64,000 nucleotides of DNA from assembly GCA_017849615.1 (NCBI GenBank), contig JAFIGS010000018.1:1-64000 (forward strand), written 5' to 3'. Below, in pieces: positions 8,547 to 16,302 of this stretch (its first letter is position 1; every line of letters starts with the position of its first letter). This DNA is from Pseudolabrys sp. GTDB taxonomy: Bacteria > Pseudomonadota > Alphaproteobacteria > Rhizobiales > Xanthobacteraceae. Under the pieces are notes generated by a model. The model was not told the DNA's origin. It did no database searches and saw only the letters and a program-made list of their open reading frames with translations. The position numbers and the translations under genes are program-made.

Positions 8547-9125
8547 ATGACCTTGACGCGCATCAAAATCGCAGCGCTCGCCTTCGCCGCCACCGTGCTG
8601 GGCGTCGGTGCGGCGCAGGCGCAGTATTATTCGTCGGTGCAGGCCGCGCCGCAGCCGCTTTATCCGTACGAGCGGCAAGGGCGCGCACCGAGCCAGCCTT
8701 ATGCCGTTCAGGTCGCGCCGGGCGCCTATGTCATTCACCGGCCCGGCGAGGAGAACGTACGGCCCGCGCGCCGCGTCCATCGCGCCGCGCCGGCGCCGAC
8801 GCCGCAGCCGAAGGCCTCGACCGTCAACACGACGAGGGTCGTCTACAGGAAGCCGAAGGTGGTGGAGACGAAACGTTACGTCGACCTGCCGCCGCGCGTG
8901 GTCGAGCGCTACACCGTCGTCGATGACAGCAAGGGCGACAGCAAGGTCATTGTCGAGCCGCCGTCCGGCGATGCGCAAGGCGTCGTGCGCAAAGGCAAAC
9001 CGGACAAGGGCGAGAAGCGCGTCATCCAGGCCGATGCCGAGATCACCATTCTCGGGCCGGATCGCATGACCATTCAGCTTTATCGCAAGGGCGCGCTCGG
9101 CAAACCCGGCGCGCGGTTGAACTGA
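8547..9125 (+). CDS. secreted protein of unknown function
   Basis: A 192-residue protein. The start at 8547 gives a clean signal peptide (MTLTRIKIAALAFAATVLGV, cleaved after AQA at residue 25). The mature N-terminal half is Pro/Gln/Tyr-rich and disordered. The C-terminal half (about 140-185) looks folded, with VIQADAEITILGPDRMTIQL. It lies four bases after the preceding secreted protein gene and is followed by a terminator at 9153-9184. Function unknown. Confidence 0.7.
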   Translation: MTLTRIKIAALAFAATVLGVGAAQAQYYSSVQAAPQPLYPYERQGRAPSQPYAVQVAPGAYVIHRPGEENVRPARRVHRAAPAPTPQPKASTVNTTRVVYRKPKVVETKRYVDLPPRVVERYTVVDDSKGDSKVIVEPPSGDAQGVVRKGKPDKGEKRVIQADAEITILGPDRMTIQLYRKGALGKPGARLN

Positions 9126-9152
9126 AGTTTATTCGAGAGCTAGTGGGCGGCG

Positions 9153-9184
9153 ACGGCGGGCTGGGGGGCTCGCCGTTTGCTTTT
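9153..9184 (+). terminator. Rho-independent terminator after the two secreted-protein genes
   Basis: A 9-bp stem (ACGGCGGGC with GCTCGCCGT, one G-T pair) is followed by TTGCTTTT. Confidence 0.7.
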
Positions 9185-9194
9185 GGGGGGGGTG

Positions 9195-9342
9195 CCGTAG
9201 GGCGCGTTAGAAAAAGCGGCGCAATACGCTGACGCTATTGCGCCCTACGGGCTGGGGTGAGGGACCTCGATGAACCCGATAGTTTGTAACCCCTCACCCG
9301 GCACGCTTTCGCGTGCCGACCTCTCCCTGTGGGAGAGGTGAA
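9195..9342. repeat. two adjacent palindromic intergenic repeat elements
   Basis: Unit one has perfect 11-bp ends, CCGTAGGGCGC at 9195-9205 and GCGCCCTACGG at 9240-9250. Unit two (about 9289-9342) holds a GGCACGC-TTTC-GCGTGCC hairpin and a CCTCTCCC-TGT-GGGAGAGG hairpin. I recall both types as dispersed non-coding repeats in Bradyrhizobium-like genomes; only one copy of each is present here. Confidence 0.6.
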
Positions 9343-9377
9343 AAGAGTGCGTGGCGATTCAATCCAAACCATGACCC

Positions 9378-10238
9378 TCACGCCCGGCTGGCGATGTAGA
9401 GCGACAGCACCGCGGCGTTCGAGACGTTGAGGCTCTTGATATCGCCCGGCATGTCGATGCGGGCGACCTTGTCGCACAATTCGCGCGTCGACTGGCGCAG
9501 GCCCTTGCCCTCGGCGCCGAGCACCAGCGCCAGCGGCTTGCGCAACGTCATCTCCGGCAGGTCGGCGTCGCCGTCGGAATCGAGGCCGACCACCATGAAG
9601 CCGCGCTCCTTCAGCGCGGCGAGGCCGCGGCCGAGATTCTGCACGGTAACGAGCGGCACCAGTTCGAGCGCGCCGGAGGCGGCCTTGGCGAGCGCCGCGG
9701 TGGCGTCCGGCGAATGGCGCTGCGTCGTCACGATGGCGGTGGCGGCGAAGGCCGCCGCCGAGCGGAAGATCGCGCCGACATTGTGCGGGTCGGTGATCTG
9801 GTCGAGCACCAGCACGGTGCCGCGCGGCGGCACGGCCTCGATCGCCGGCGAGGGCAGGGGATCGGCCTCCAGATAGAGGCCGTTGTGGACGGCGTCGGGC
9901 AGCAGGCGGTCGTCGATGGCCGAGGGGCGCACGATTTCCGGCGCGATGGCGGCGGCGATGCCTTCTTCCTCGAGGCGGCGGGCGGCGTTGTCGGTGACCA
10001 GCAGGCGGCGCAGGCGCCGCTTCGGGTTGCGCAGCGCCGCCGTGACCGTGTGCCAGCCATAGAGAATGACGAGATCGTCGTCGCCGGACGCGGCGCGCAG
10101 GTCCTCGCGGCGGGCGCGGGTGAAGCGCTCGCGGCGCTCGACCTGCTCGCGGGTGGCGCCGGGCTTGGCGCCCGGCTTGGAACTTCGGGGCGCGGATTTT
10201 GCGGGACCAGGGCCGGGGAATGGGGGACGTTTGCTCAT
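9378..10238 (-). CDS. rlmB: 23S rRNA guanosine-2'-O-methyltransferase (RlmB/TrmH, SPOUT family)
   Basis: A 286-residue protein. After a basic Pro/Arg-rich N-terminus (about 1-50) comes the RNA-binding substrate domain (YGWHTVTAALRNPKRRLRRL). The SPOUT methyltransferase domain follows, with motif 1 DQITDPHNVGAIFRSAAAF, motif 2 LALVLGAEGKGL and the trefoil-knot motif 3 IDMPGDIKSLNVSNAAVLSL. RlmB methylates G2251 in the peptidyl-transferase region of 23S rRNA using S-adenosylmethionine. The start at 10238 (MSKRPPFPGPG) avoids translating the palindromic repeat at 10252-10299. It is divergent from tRNA-Tyr, a familiar neighbour of rlmB in related genomes. Confidence 0.92.
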   Translation of the reverse strand: MSKRPPFPGPGPAKSAPRSSKPGAKPGATREQVERRERFTRARREDLRAASGDDDLVILYGWHTVTAALRNPKRRLRRLLVTDNAARRLEEEGIAAAIAPEIVRPSAIDDRLLPDAVHNGLYLEADPLPSPAIEAVPPRGTVLVLDQITDPHNVGAIFRSAAAFAATAIVTTQRHSPDATAALAKAASGALELVPLVTVQNLGRGLAALKERGFMVVGLDSDGDADLPEMTLRKPLALVLGAEGKGLRQSTRELCDKVARIDMPGDIKSLNVSNAAVLSLYIASRA

Positions 10239-10251
10239 CCGCGGACATCTA

Positions 10252-10299
10252 GCGCATGATCCCGAAAAGTGGGACCGGTTTTCGGACAAGATCATGCGC
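10252..10299. repeat. dispersed palindromic repeat, copy 1
   Basis: A 48-base palindrome whose arms are GCGCATGATC...GATCATGCGC around CCGAAAAGTGG...CCGGTTTTCGG. A second copy lies at 49563-49611. It would form a long hairpin and lies between rlmB and tRNA-Tyr. Confidence 0.9.
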
Positions 10300-10490
10300 C
10301 GGGACGGATCCCGGACGTCCGGAACAGCGGGGTCCGGGCAATTTCCGGCAACGGTCCATTGACTTAGGCGGGGTGCCTGCCCCATAACCCCTGCCATCCC
10401 CGCGATCCGTCCGGTCCGGAAAGCCCGATTGTCCATCGGGATCAATGGTCTAGGCGGTTTCATGACCGAAGGTCATGTGTTGGGGATCGG

Positions 10491-10575
10491 GGGCGAGTGT
10501 CCCGAGCGGCAAAGGGGGCGGACTGTAAATCCGCTGGCTATGCCTTCGTAGGTTCGAGTCCTACCTCGCCCACCA
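10491..10575 (+). tRNA. tRNA-Tyr (anticodon GUA)
   Basis: The class II cloverleaf opens GGGCGAG and ends CTCGCCC-A-CCA. The anticodon loop is CTGTAAA, there is a long variable arm, and the T-arm is GTAGGTTCGAGTCCTAC. CCA is encoded. Confidence 0.95.
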
Positions 10576-10630
10576 TTCCTGCCGACCTTCCGAAAGATTG
10601 GTGCGTTTGGGCCCGCCCGCAGGCGTCGCC

Positions 10631-11629
10631 TTACTGCATCGTGATGCTGCGTTTCCTGATGATGTCGGCCCATTGCGCGGTTTCACGCTCGATCCGCGCG
10701 GCGAGCGTCTGCGGCGGTTCGATCGACACCGCGAGGCCCTGCGCCTGCAGCTTGTCCTTCATCTCCGGCTGCTCGAGGACGTCTTTGGTCGCCGCGAACA
10801 ATGCCTCAATCGTGCCCGCGGGCACCGCCTTCGGCGCCAGCATGCCGTACCACGACGTGACGTCGATGCCTTCAACGCCGGCTTCCGCCAGCGTCGGCAC
10901 CTCGGGCGCCTGCGCGCTGCGTGCGGCCGTAGTCATCGCAAGCGGCACCACTGTCTTCTCGTTGATGTTGCCGAGCACCGCAGGAAGATTGGTCGCCAGC
11001 ACGTCGATATGGCCGCCGAGCAGATCGGTCAGCGCCTGCGACGAGCCGCGGTAGGGCACGTGCGTCAGGTTCGCGCCTGTCTTTTCCTTGAAGAGCTCCA
11101 TGGCGAGATGCAACTGGCTGCCGACGCCGGGGCTGCCATAGGTCAGCTTGGCGGTTTTGGCCTTGTCGATCAGTTCCTTGATCGACGTAACGCCGAGCAT
11201 CTTCGACGCGACGAAGACATTCGGCGCACTGGCGAGCAACGCAACAGGCGCGAAGTCCCGCAGCACGTCCATGCGCATGTCCGGCATCAAGGTCGGGTTG
11301 ATGGTGAGGTTGCCGGCGGGAATGACGAGCAAGGTCGTGCCATCGGGCGTAGCCTTGCGAACGTAGTCGATGCCGATGTTGCCGGCGCCGCCGGTCTTGT
11401 TCTCGACAATGGCGGCGACGCCGGAGCGCGCCTGATATTCCTGCGCCAGCAACCGCGCCAGCACGTCGATCGGTCCGCCGGCGGTAAACGGCGCCACCAG
11501 CGTCATCTGGCTTTTGGGGAAGCCGGAAGGCACGCCCGCCGCGAACGCCATGCGCGGCGCGGCGGCGGCCGAGGCGAGGAGCGTCAGAGCGGTTCGGCGC
11601 GTGAGGCCCGCCGACGTCCCGGCTTTCAT
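10631..11629 (-). CDS. tripartite tricarboxylate transporter-type (Bug family) periplasmic binding protein
   Basis: A 332-residue protein. It starts MKAGTSAGLTRRTALTLLAS, a twin-arginine-like signal peptide. The mature part is typical of Bug/TctC binding proteins: MTLVAPFTAGGPIDVLARLLA, ENKTGGAGNIGIDYVRKATPDG, then LTYGSPGVGSQLHLAMELFK and HVPYRGSSQALTDLLGGHID. These proteins capture small carboxylates in the periplasm. Its ATG overlaps the Rieske stop codon by one base, so it ends the long leftward operon. No TctA/TctB membrane subunits are present, a common situation for Bug proteins; it may feed another transporter or act as a sensor. Confidence 0.88.
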   Translation of the reverse strand: MKAGTSAGLTRRTALTLLASAAAAPRMAFAAGVPSGFPKSQMTLVAPFTAGGPIDVLARLLAQEYQARSGVAAIVENKTGGAGNIGIDYVRKATPDGTTLLVIPAGNLTINPTLMPDMRMDVLRDFAPVALLASAPNVFVASKMLGVTSIKELIDKAKTAKLTYGSPGVGSQLHLAMELFKEKTGANLTHVPYRGSSQALTDLLGGHIDVLATNLPAVLGNINEKTVVPLAMTTAARSAQAPEVPTLAEAGVEGIDVTSWYGMLAPKAVPAGTIEALFAATKDVLEQPEMKDKLQAQGLAVSIEPPQTLAARIERETAQWADIIRKRSITMQ

Positions 11630-12711
11630 CACATCTTTCCCGCGGCCTGGAGGTCGGCCAGCTGCTGGCGCGCCTGCTGCGCCAGATAGCGGCGCAGGCG
11701 GATCACGCCGGCATCGTGCTGGTACAGCATTTCGAACTTCTCGAGGCCCGGCTTGAGCCCGTCCAGCATCTCGCGATCCTGCTCGAGCACGTGCCAGTGG
11801 CGTTTCTCGAGATTGGTCTTGTACAGGAAGCGCCAGGTGTCGCGCTGCCAGCCGGACACCTTGCGGGTGCGCCAGAAGAACACGCACATGCGGTCTTCGT
11901 CGATCGGCGTGCCGAAACCGGTGATACCGAAATTGCCGCCCGGGCCGCCCGACGGCGGGTAGGGGATTTCGAGGCGCACATAAAGCGCGCCGTTATCCAC
12001 GAGTTCGCTCCAGTCGAAATTCACATCGCGCTGGCCGCTCTTCTCGAAGAAGAAGCCATGGTCGGTGTCGCGCGTGACGAAATGCGCCTGGGTGTCGCCC
12101 TGATACATCGTGTGCGAATTGGCATGCAGGAACGTGCCATGCATGGGATCCATCAGGTTGTCGAAGGCGTAGCGCCACGGCATTTCCCAGTCGGCGTAGC
12201 AGAGGAAGCTCGAATAGTCCGGCGCCGAGATTTCCGCCGGCGGCTCGAAAGCGCCGGCTTCTTCATGCAGTGCGTCGCCGAACCAGACGAAGATCGCGCC
12301 GGAGATTTCGCGGCTCGGATAGGTCTTCACCGCCTTCTTGCCTTCGAGCGGGCAGCCCGGCTGTCCGGGCACGCTCAGCACCTTGCCGTCGGGTCCGACT
12401 TCGACGCCATGATAATTGCAGCGCAGGCGATCGCCCTCGTTGATGCCGCGCGACAGCGGCACGGCGCGGTGCGGGCAGCGGTCGGCCTGCACATGGATTT
12501 CGCCGCGGGAGTCGCGCCACAGCACCAGCTTTTCGCCGAGGCGCATGATGCCGAGCGGCTTGCCGCCGGTCTCGACGAAGCGCGAGGGAAGCACGGCCCA
12601 CCAGCGATTGCGCAGACCGGTGCGCAGATATTGCTGGACCTGCTGATCGGTCGGGCCGGCCGGCGGCGTGGTGGAAGCCGGCTTGCGAGTATCAAGAGCG
12701 GTGACTGACAT
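11629..12711 (-). CDS. Rieske non-heme iron oxygenase, catalytic subunit (phthalate-dioxygenase type)
   Basis: A 360-residue oxygenase. The Rieske [2Fe-2S] ligands are C79-x-H81 and C98-x2-H101 (CPHRAVPLSRG...CNYHG). The mononuclear-iron site is DNLMDPMHGTFLH, giving His191 and His196 with the bridging Asp188. The size and architecture match single-component oxygenases that hydroxylate or O-demethylate aromatic acids using a PDR/VanB-type reductase. The reductase gene lies just upstream, separated only by a 75-codon gene. The substrate cannot be assigned from the sequence. Confidence 0.92.
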   Translation of the reverse strand: MSVTALDTRKPASTTPPAGPTDQQVQQYLRTGLRNRWWAVLPSRFVETGGKPLGIMRLGEKLVLWRDSRGEIHVQADRCPHRAVPLSRGINEGDRLRCNYHGVEVGPDGKVLSVPGQPGCPLEGKKAVKTYPSREISGAIFVWFGDALHEEAGAFEPPAEISAPDYSSFLCYADWEMPWRYAFDNLMDPMHGTFLHANSHTMYQGDTQAHFVTRDTDHGFFFEKSGQRDVNFDWSELVDNGALYVRLEIPYPPSGGPGGNFGITGFGTPIDEDRMCVFFWRTRKVSGWQRDTWRFLYKTNLEKRHWHVLEQDREMLDGLKPGLEKFEMLYQHDAGVIRLRRYLAQQARQQLADLQAAGKM

Positions 12712-12714
12712 GGC

Positions 12715-12942
12715 TCAGGCTCCCAGTTCGCGCATCAGCGTGGTGAATTTCTCTTCGGTCCAGTCGCCGCCGTCGAGCGGCCGGACGCGCGTCTTGTTCA
12801 TGCCGGCGACGACCTCATCGAGCTCGCGCGCTCCTTTGGTGAACACGCTCTCGATGGCGTTGGCGAGTTCCTGCTGCCAGGCGGTCGGCTCGGCCGTGCG
12901 GCTCTGGTGCGGGTCGAGATACGGGTAACGATAGTCAGGCAT
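12715..12942 (-). CDS. 75-residue protein between oxygenase and reductase, possible helix-turn-helix
   Basis: It sits 3 bases upstream of the Rieske gene and 12 bases downstream of the reductase, on the same strand. Sequence features: aromatic N-terminus MPDYRYPYLDPHQSR, then two predicted helices (WQQELANAIESVFTKGAREL and DEVVAGMNKT) and a short DGGDWTEEKFTTLMRELGA end. The second half resembles the recombinase-like helix-turn-helix fold seen in small proteins annotated beside Rieske oxygenases, which I recall only loosely. It may be an accessory or regulatory subunit. Confidence 0.7.
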   Translation of the reverse strand: MPDYRYPYLDPHQSRTAEPTAWQQELANAIESVFTKGARELDEVVAGMNKTRVRPLDGGDWTEEKFTTLMRELGA

Positions 12943-12954
12943 CGCATACCTCCT

Positions 12955-13950
12955 TCAGATATCGAGCACGAGCCGCGCGCCCTTGGCGCGCGACACGCAG
13001 GTCATCATGGTCTGGTTGGCGGCGCGCTCGGACGACGACAGGATGCTGTCGCGGTGGTCGGCTTCGCCTTCGATGATGCGGCACTCGCAGGTGCCGCAAA
13101 TGCCCTGTTCGCAGGAGCGCGGCACGTCGATGCCGGCTTCCGTCATGACTTCGAGAATCGATTTTTCGGGCGGCACGCTCAGCGTGATGCCGGAGACCGC
13201 GCACACCACCTCGAAGGCGCCGCTCACTTGGTCGCTCGGGCGCGAGCGCGGCGCGAACCATTCGAAATGCACCGTGCCTTCCGGCCAGCCGGCGGTGACT
13301 TCCTCGACGGCCAGCATCAGCTTCTCGGGGCCGCAGCAATAAACCACGGTGTCAGCCTGCGGCGTCGTCAGTCGCTGCGCGACGTCGAGCCGGGTGCCGG
13401 CTTCGCTCGCATGCAGCGACAAGGTGCCGCCCAGTGCCTCGATTTCCTTCAGGAACGGCGCGTCTTCGTTGCGCTTGTTGCAATAGAGCAGGGTCCACGA
13501 CCCCTTCCTGGCGCTCAATTCCCGCATCATCGGGATGAAGGGCGTGACGCCGATGCCGCCGGCGACAAAGATGTAGTCCTTGGATGCGACCAGCGGAAAA
13601 TTGTTGCGCGGTGTCGAGACGGTCAGGACGTCGCCGGGACGCAGCCGGCGATGCACGAAGCCTGACGATTGCCCGCCGGTGACGGCACGGATGCCGAGGC
13701 GATAATGCGACAGATCATTCGGATCGCCGCACAGCGAATACTGCCGCAAGGTGCCGTCGGGCAGTTTGACGTCGATATGCGCGCCGGGCTCGAAGGCGGG
13801 CAGCGGCTTGCCGTCGAGCGACGCGAGCTCCAGCGACAGCACGCCCGGCGCTTCCCAGATCAGGGCGCGCAGACGCACGTCGAAGGTCTGCTCGCCGGGA
13901 CGCGGCGCGGCGACCGTCTGCGGTTTGGTCATTTCAGCGGCTTCGCCCAT
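12955..13950 (-). CDS. PDR/VanB-type oxidoreductase (FMN, NAD(P)H, [2Fe-2S]) for the Rieske oxygenase
   Basis: A 331-residue three-domain reductase. The flavin-binding motif RQYSLCG is at residues 69-75, the nicotinamide domain has GGIGVTP at 131-137 and CCGPEKLM near 205-212, and the C-terminal plant-type ferredoxin holds the cluster ligands C280, C285, C288 and C318 (CEQGICGTC...C). It passes electrons from NAD(P)H to a partner oxygenase, here most likely the Rieske protein two genes downstream. Two starts are possible, 13950 and 13932 (MTKPQ). Confidence 0.93.
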   Translation of the reverse strand: MGEAAEMTKPQTVAAPRPGEQTFDVRLRALIWEAPGVLSLELASLDGKPLPAFEPGAHIDVKLPDGTLRQYSLCGDPNDLSHYRLGIRAVTGGQSSGFVHRRLRPGDVLTVSTPRNNFPLVASKDYIFVAGGIGVTPFIPMMRELSARKGSWTLLYCNKRNEDAPFLKEIEALGGTLSLHASEAGTRLDVAQRLTTPQADTVVYCCGPEKLMLAVEEVTAGWPEGTVHFEWFAPRSRPSDQVSGAFEVVCAVSGITLSVPPEKSILEVMTEAGIDVPRSCEQGICGTCECRIIEGEADHRDSILSSSERAANQTMMTCVSRAKGARLVLDI

Positions 13951-13960
13951 GACTCATTCC

Positions 13961-15451
13961 TTACAGCGCACTTTTGGCCCAGGGGTGCGGCGCCTGGGAG
14001 AGGTCGCAGTAAATGGATTTTTGCGCCATCCAGGCGCGGATGCCGTCGCGGCCCTTTTCCCGGCCGAGGCCGGAATCCTTGGTGCCGCCGAACGGCGTCG
14101 AGATCGAGAACTGCTTGTAGGTGTTGATCCACACCGTGCCGGTGTCGAGTGCCCGGCCGATGCGCCAGGCTTTCGGGAAATCGCGCGTATAGACGCCGGA
14201 GGCAAGGCCGTAGTCGTTGTCGTTCGACTGACGGATAAGATCGTCCTCGTTGTCGAAGGGCAACACGGCGAGCACCGGCCCGAACACCTCGTCGCGGCAT
14301 AGCCGCGAGTCATTGCCGAGACCGGCGATGATGGTCGGACGATAATAGGTGCCGTCCTTGTAGTCGCTGCCGGACGGGCGTTCGCCGCCGGTGAGTATCT
14401 TGCCGCCGTCGGCGCGCGCCTTGGCGACATGGTCCTCGATCTCGTCGCGATGCTTCGGCCGGATCAGCGGCGCGACCTGGGTCGTTGCCTCGAACGGATG
14501 GCCGACCTTGAGCCGCTCGGTCGCGGCGACAAGCTTGGCGACGAAGGCATCGTAAATGCCGCGTTCGACGAACAGCCGCGAGCCGGCGATGCAAGATTGC
14601 CCGGTCGAGGAGAAGATGCCGAACATCACGCCGGCCACGGCGAGGTCGAGATCGACGTCGGCGAACACGATGGTCGGCGACTTGCCGCCGAGTTCGAGCG
14701 ACACCGGCATCAGCTTGTCGGCCGCCTTGCGGGCGATGTCGCGGCCGGTCGCGGTGCCGCCGGTGAACGACACCTTCTTGATCGCCTTGTGCGTGACAAT
14801 GCGCTCGCCGACGATCGAGCCTGCGCCGGGCAAGGTCGAGAACAGGCCCTTCGGCAGACCGGCTTCCTCGATGACGCGCGCGAGTTCGAGGCAGACCAGC
14901 GGGCTCCACGACGACGGTTTGAGCAGGATGGCGTTGCCGGCGGCGAGCGCCGGGGCGACCTTCTGGGCGTCCGACGCGATCGGCGAATTCCACGGCGTGA
15001 TGCCGGCGGTGACCCCGAGCGGCTCATACACCGATAAGGTGAGATAATTGCCGCGTGACGGGGTGAGGGCGTCTTCCATCGTCTCCAGCGCCGCCGCCAT
15101 GTAGCGGAAGGTGCCGGAGGCGCTCATGGCCAGCGCGCGGGTCTCGGTCAGGGTCTTGCCGGTGTCGCGCGACTGCACATGCGAGATGCGATCGGCATGG
15201 CGAGCAATGCCCTCCGAGATTTTGTAGAGATAGCTCGCGCGCTCGTGCGGCAGGAGCTTGCGCCAGGCCGGGTCGTTGACCGCATCCTGCGCGCGCTCGA
15301 TGGCGAGATCGACATCTTCCACCGAAGCGCCCGGCAGGGTGGCGTTGTGCAAGCCGTCGGCTGGAAAGTTAGAGGTGATGTCGGCGCCGCGGCCGCGCCG
15401 CCATTCGCCGCCGATATAGAGCTTGTCCTGGAAGGTGACTTTCTGGTCCAT
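13961..15451 (-). CDS. NAD(P)-dependent aldehyde dehydrogenase
   Basis: A 496-residue enzyme of the usual ALDH length. Motifs: PWN with N155, the cofactor-binding Lys178, catalytic base E253 in SLELGGKSP, and catalytic Cys287 in GQSCIAG. It oxidises an aldehyde to the carboxylic acid. The sequence is closest in style to betaine/aromatic aldehyde dehydrogenases, but the substrate is not determinable. It lies 10 bases before the reductase gene and 8 bases after the aspartate-dehydrogenase-like gene. It probably oxidises an aldehyde produced by the ThDP enzyme of the same operon; that is inference. Confidence 0.93.
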   Translation of the reverse strand: MDQKVTFQDKLYIGGEWRRGRGADITSNFPADGLHNATLPGASVEDVDLAIERAQDAVNDPAWRKLLPHERASYLYKISEGIARHADRISHVQSRDTGKTLTETRALAMSASGTFRYMAAALETMEDALTPSRGNYLTLSVYEPLGVTAGITPWNSPIASDAQKVAPALAAGNAILLKPSSWSPLVCLELARVIEEAGLPKGLFSTLPGAGSIVGERIVTHKAIKKVSFTGGTATGRDIARKAADKLMPVSLELGGKSPTIVFADVDLDLAVAGVMFGIFSSTGQSCIAGSRLFVERGIYDAFVAKLVAATERLKVGHPFEATTQVAPLIRPKHRDEIEDHVAKARADGGKILTGGERPSGSDYKDGTYYRPTIIAGLGNDSRLCRDEVFGPVLAVLPFDNEDDLIRQSNDNDYGLASGVYTRDFPKAWRIGRALDTGTVWINTYKQFSISTPFGGTKDSGLGREKGRDGIRAWMAQKSIYCDLSQAPHPWAKSAL

Positions 15452-15459
15452 GGTCCCTC

Positions 15460-16302
15460 TCAGATCGCCACCGCGCCGACGCGGTTGATCAACTCGCGCG
15501 CCATGCTGTAGCCGGCGAGCTGCGAGGTTTTCGGATTGGAAGCCGATGGGCGGCCTTCGAGTCGCACCGAGAAATCGCCGCAGCCCGAGCGCACCGCGAA
15601 TTCGTGAACGTTGCGGGTGACGCCCGGATCGGCGACCAGACGCACCTTGGTCGCGTCGAGCCCGATGCCGGCGATCGCCAGCGTGGCGGCGACATTGGCG
15701 TTGAACGGGTAGGTCTGCGCCGCGTCGCGCGCCGAGCCTTCGAAGAAGACCGCCGCGTCCTTGAGCGTGTCGAGATCGAGCAGCTTCTCCGCCGGCGTGC
15801 CCTTCCAGGCCTTGGGCGGCTTGCGCCCGGTGTAAATGACCTCTTCGAGTCCGGACAATCTGGCCGAGGCCAACGCATCAATGCCGCCAACCGCACCGGC
15901 CGGCAAAACCAGCCGGCCGCCGCCGGATTTTGCCGCCGCTTCAAGTCTGCCGCGAATGGCGTCGTCGGCGAGCGAGCCGATGGAAATGACGATGAGATCG
16001 CAGCCGGCTTCGAGAACCGTCGCGCCGTAATCGCGCACCGCGACGTGGCCGGCGCATTCGGCGACAACATCGGGACGGTCGGCGAGCAGGGCCTTGAGGT
16101 CGGAGTGGACCGCAGTCGCGGCAGCGAGCGCAGGACCGCAACGCTCCAGCAAGACGCGGGCCTGCGGCGCGGCATCCGCGGGCACCAGGATGGCGACATG
16201 ATCGAGCGGCGCATCGAGCGCCTTGACGAGCGACGTCAGCGCCAATTCGGCAATGCCGCCAGCGCCGATCAACCCCAATCGCGTCATCTTCTTTGCCATC
16301 AT
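15460..16302 (-). CDS. aspartate dehydrogenase-like (NadX family) protein
   Basis: A 280-residue protein. The Rossmann motif GAGGIAE is at 13-19. The later parts AECAGHVAVRDYG, LVLPAGAVGGIDALASARL, YPFNANVAATLAIAGIGLD and VRLVADPGVTRNVHEF fit the aspartate dehydrogenase/NadX family, which interconverts L-aspartate and iminosuccinate/oxaloacetate with NAD(P). The start at 16302 gives the classic ATGA overlap with the stop of the ThDP gene. In a catabolic operon it may act on an amino-dicarboxylate or another amino acid rather than in NAD synthesis. Confidence 0.85.
   Translation of the reverse strand: MMAKKMTRLGLIGAGGIAELALTSLVKALDAPLDHVAILVPADAAPQARVLLERCGPALAAATAVHSDLKALLADRPDVVAECAGHVAVRDYGATVLEAGCDLIVISIGSLADDAIRGRLEAAAKSGGGRLVLPAGAVGGIDALASARLSGLEEVIYTGRKPPKAWKGTPAEKLLDLDTLKDAAVFFEGSARDAAQTYPFNANVAATLAIAGIGLDATKVRLVADPGVTRNVHEFAVRSGCGDFSVRLEGRPSASNPKTSQLAGYSMARELINRVGAVAI

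Noticed and set aside
10491-10575. tRNA-Tyr 3' end as an att site
   Set aside because: No second copy of the tRNA 3' segment was seen near 48.2 kb or elsewhere in the window, so site-specific integration is not supported.
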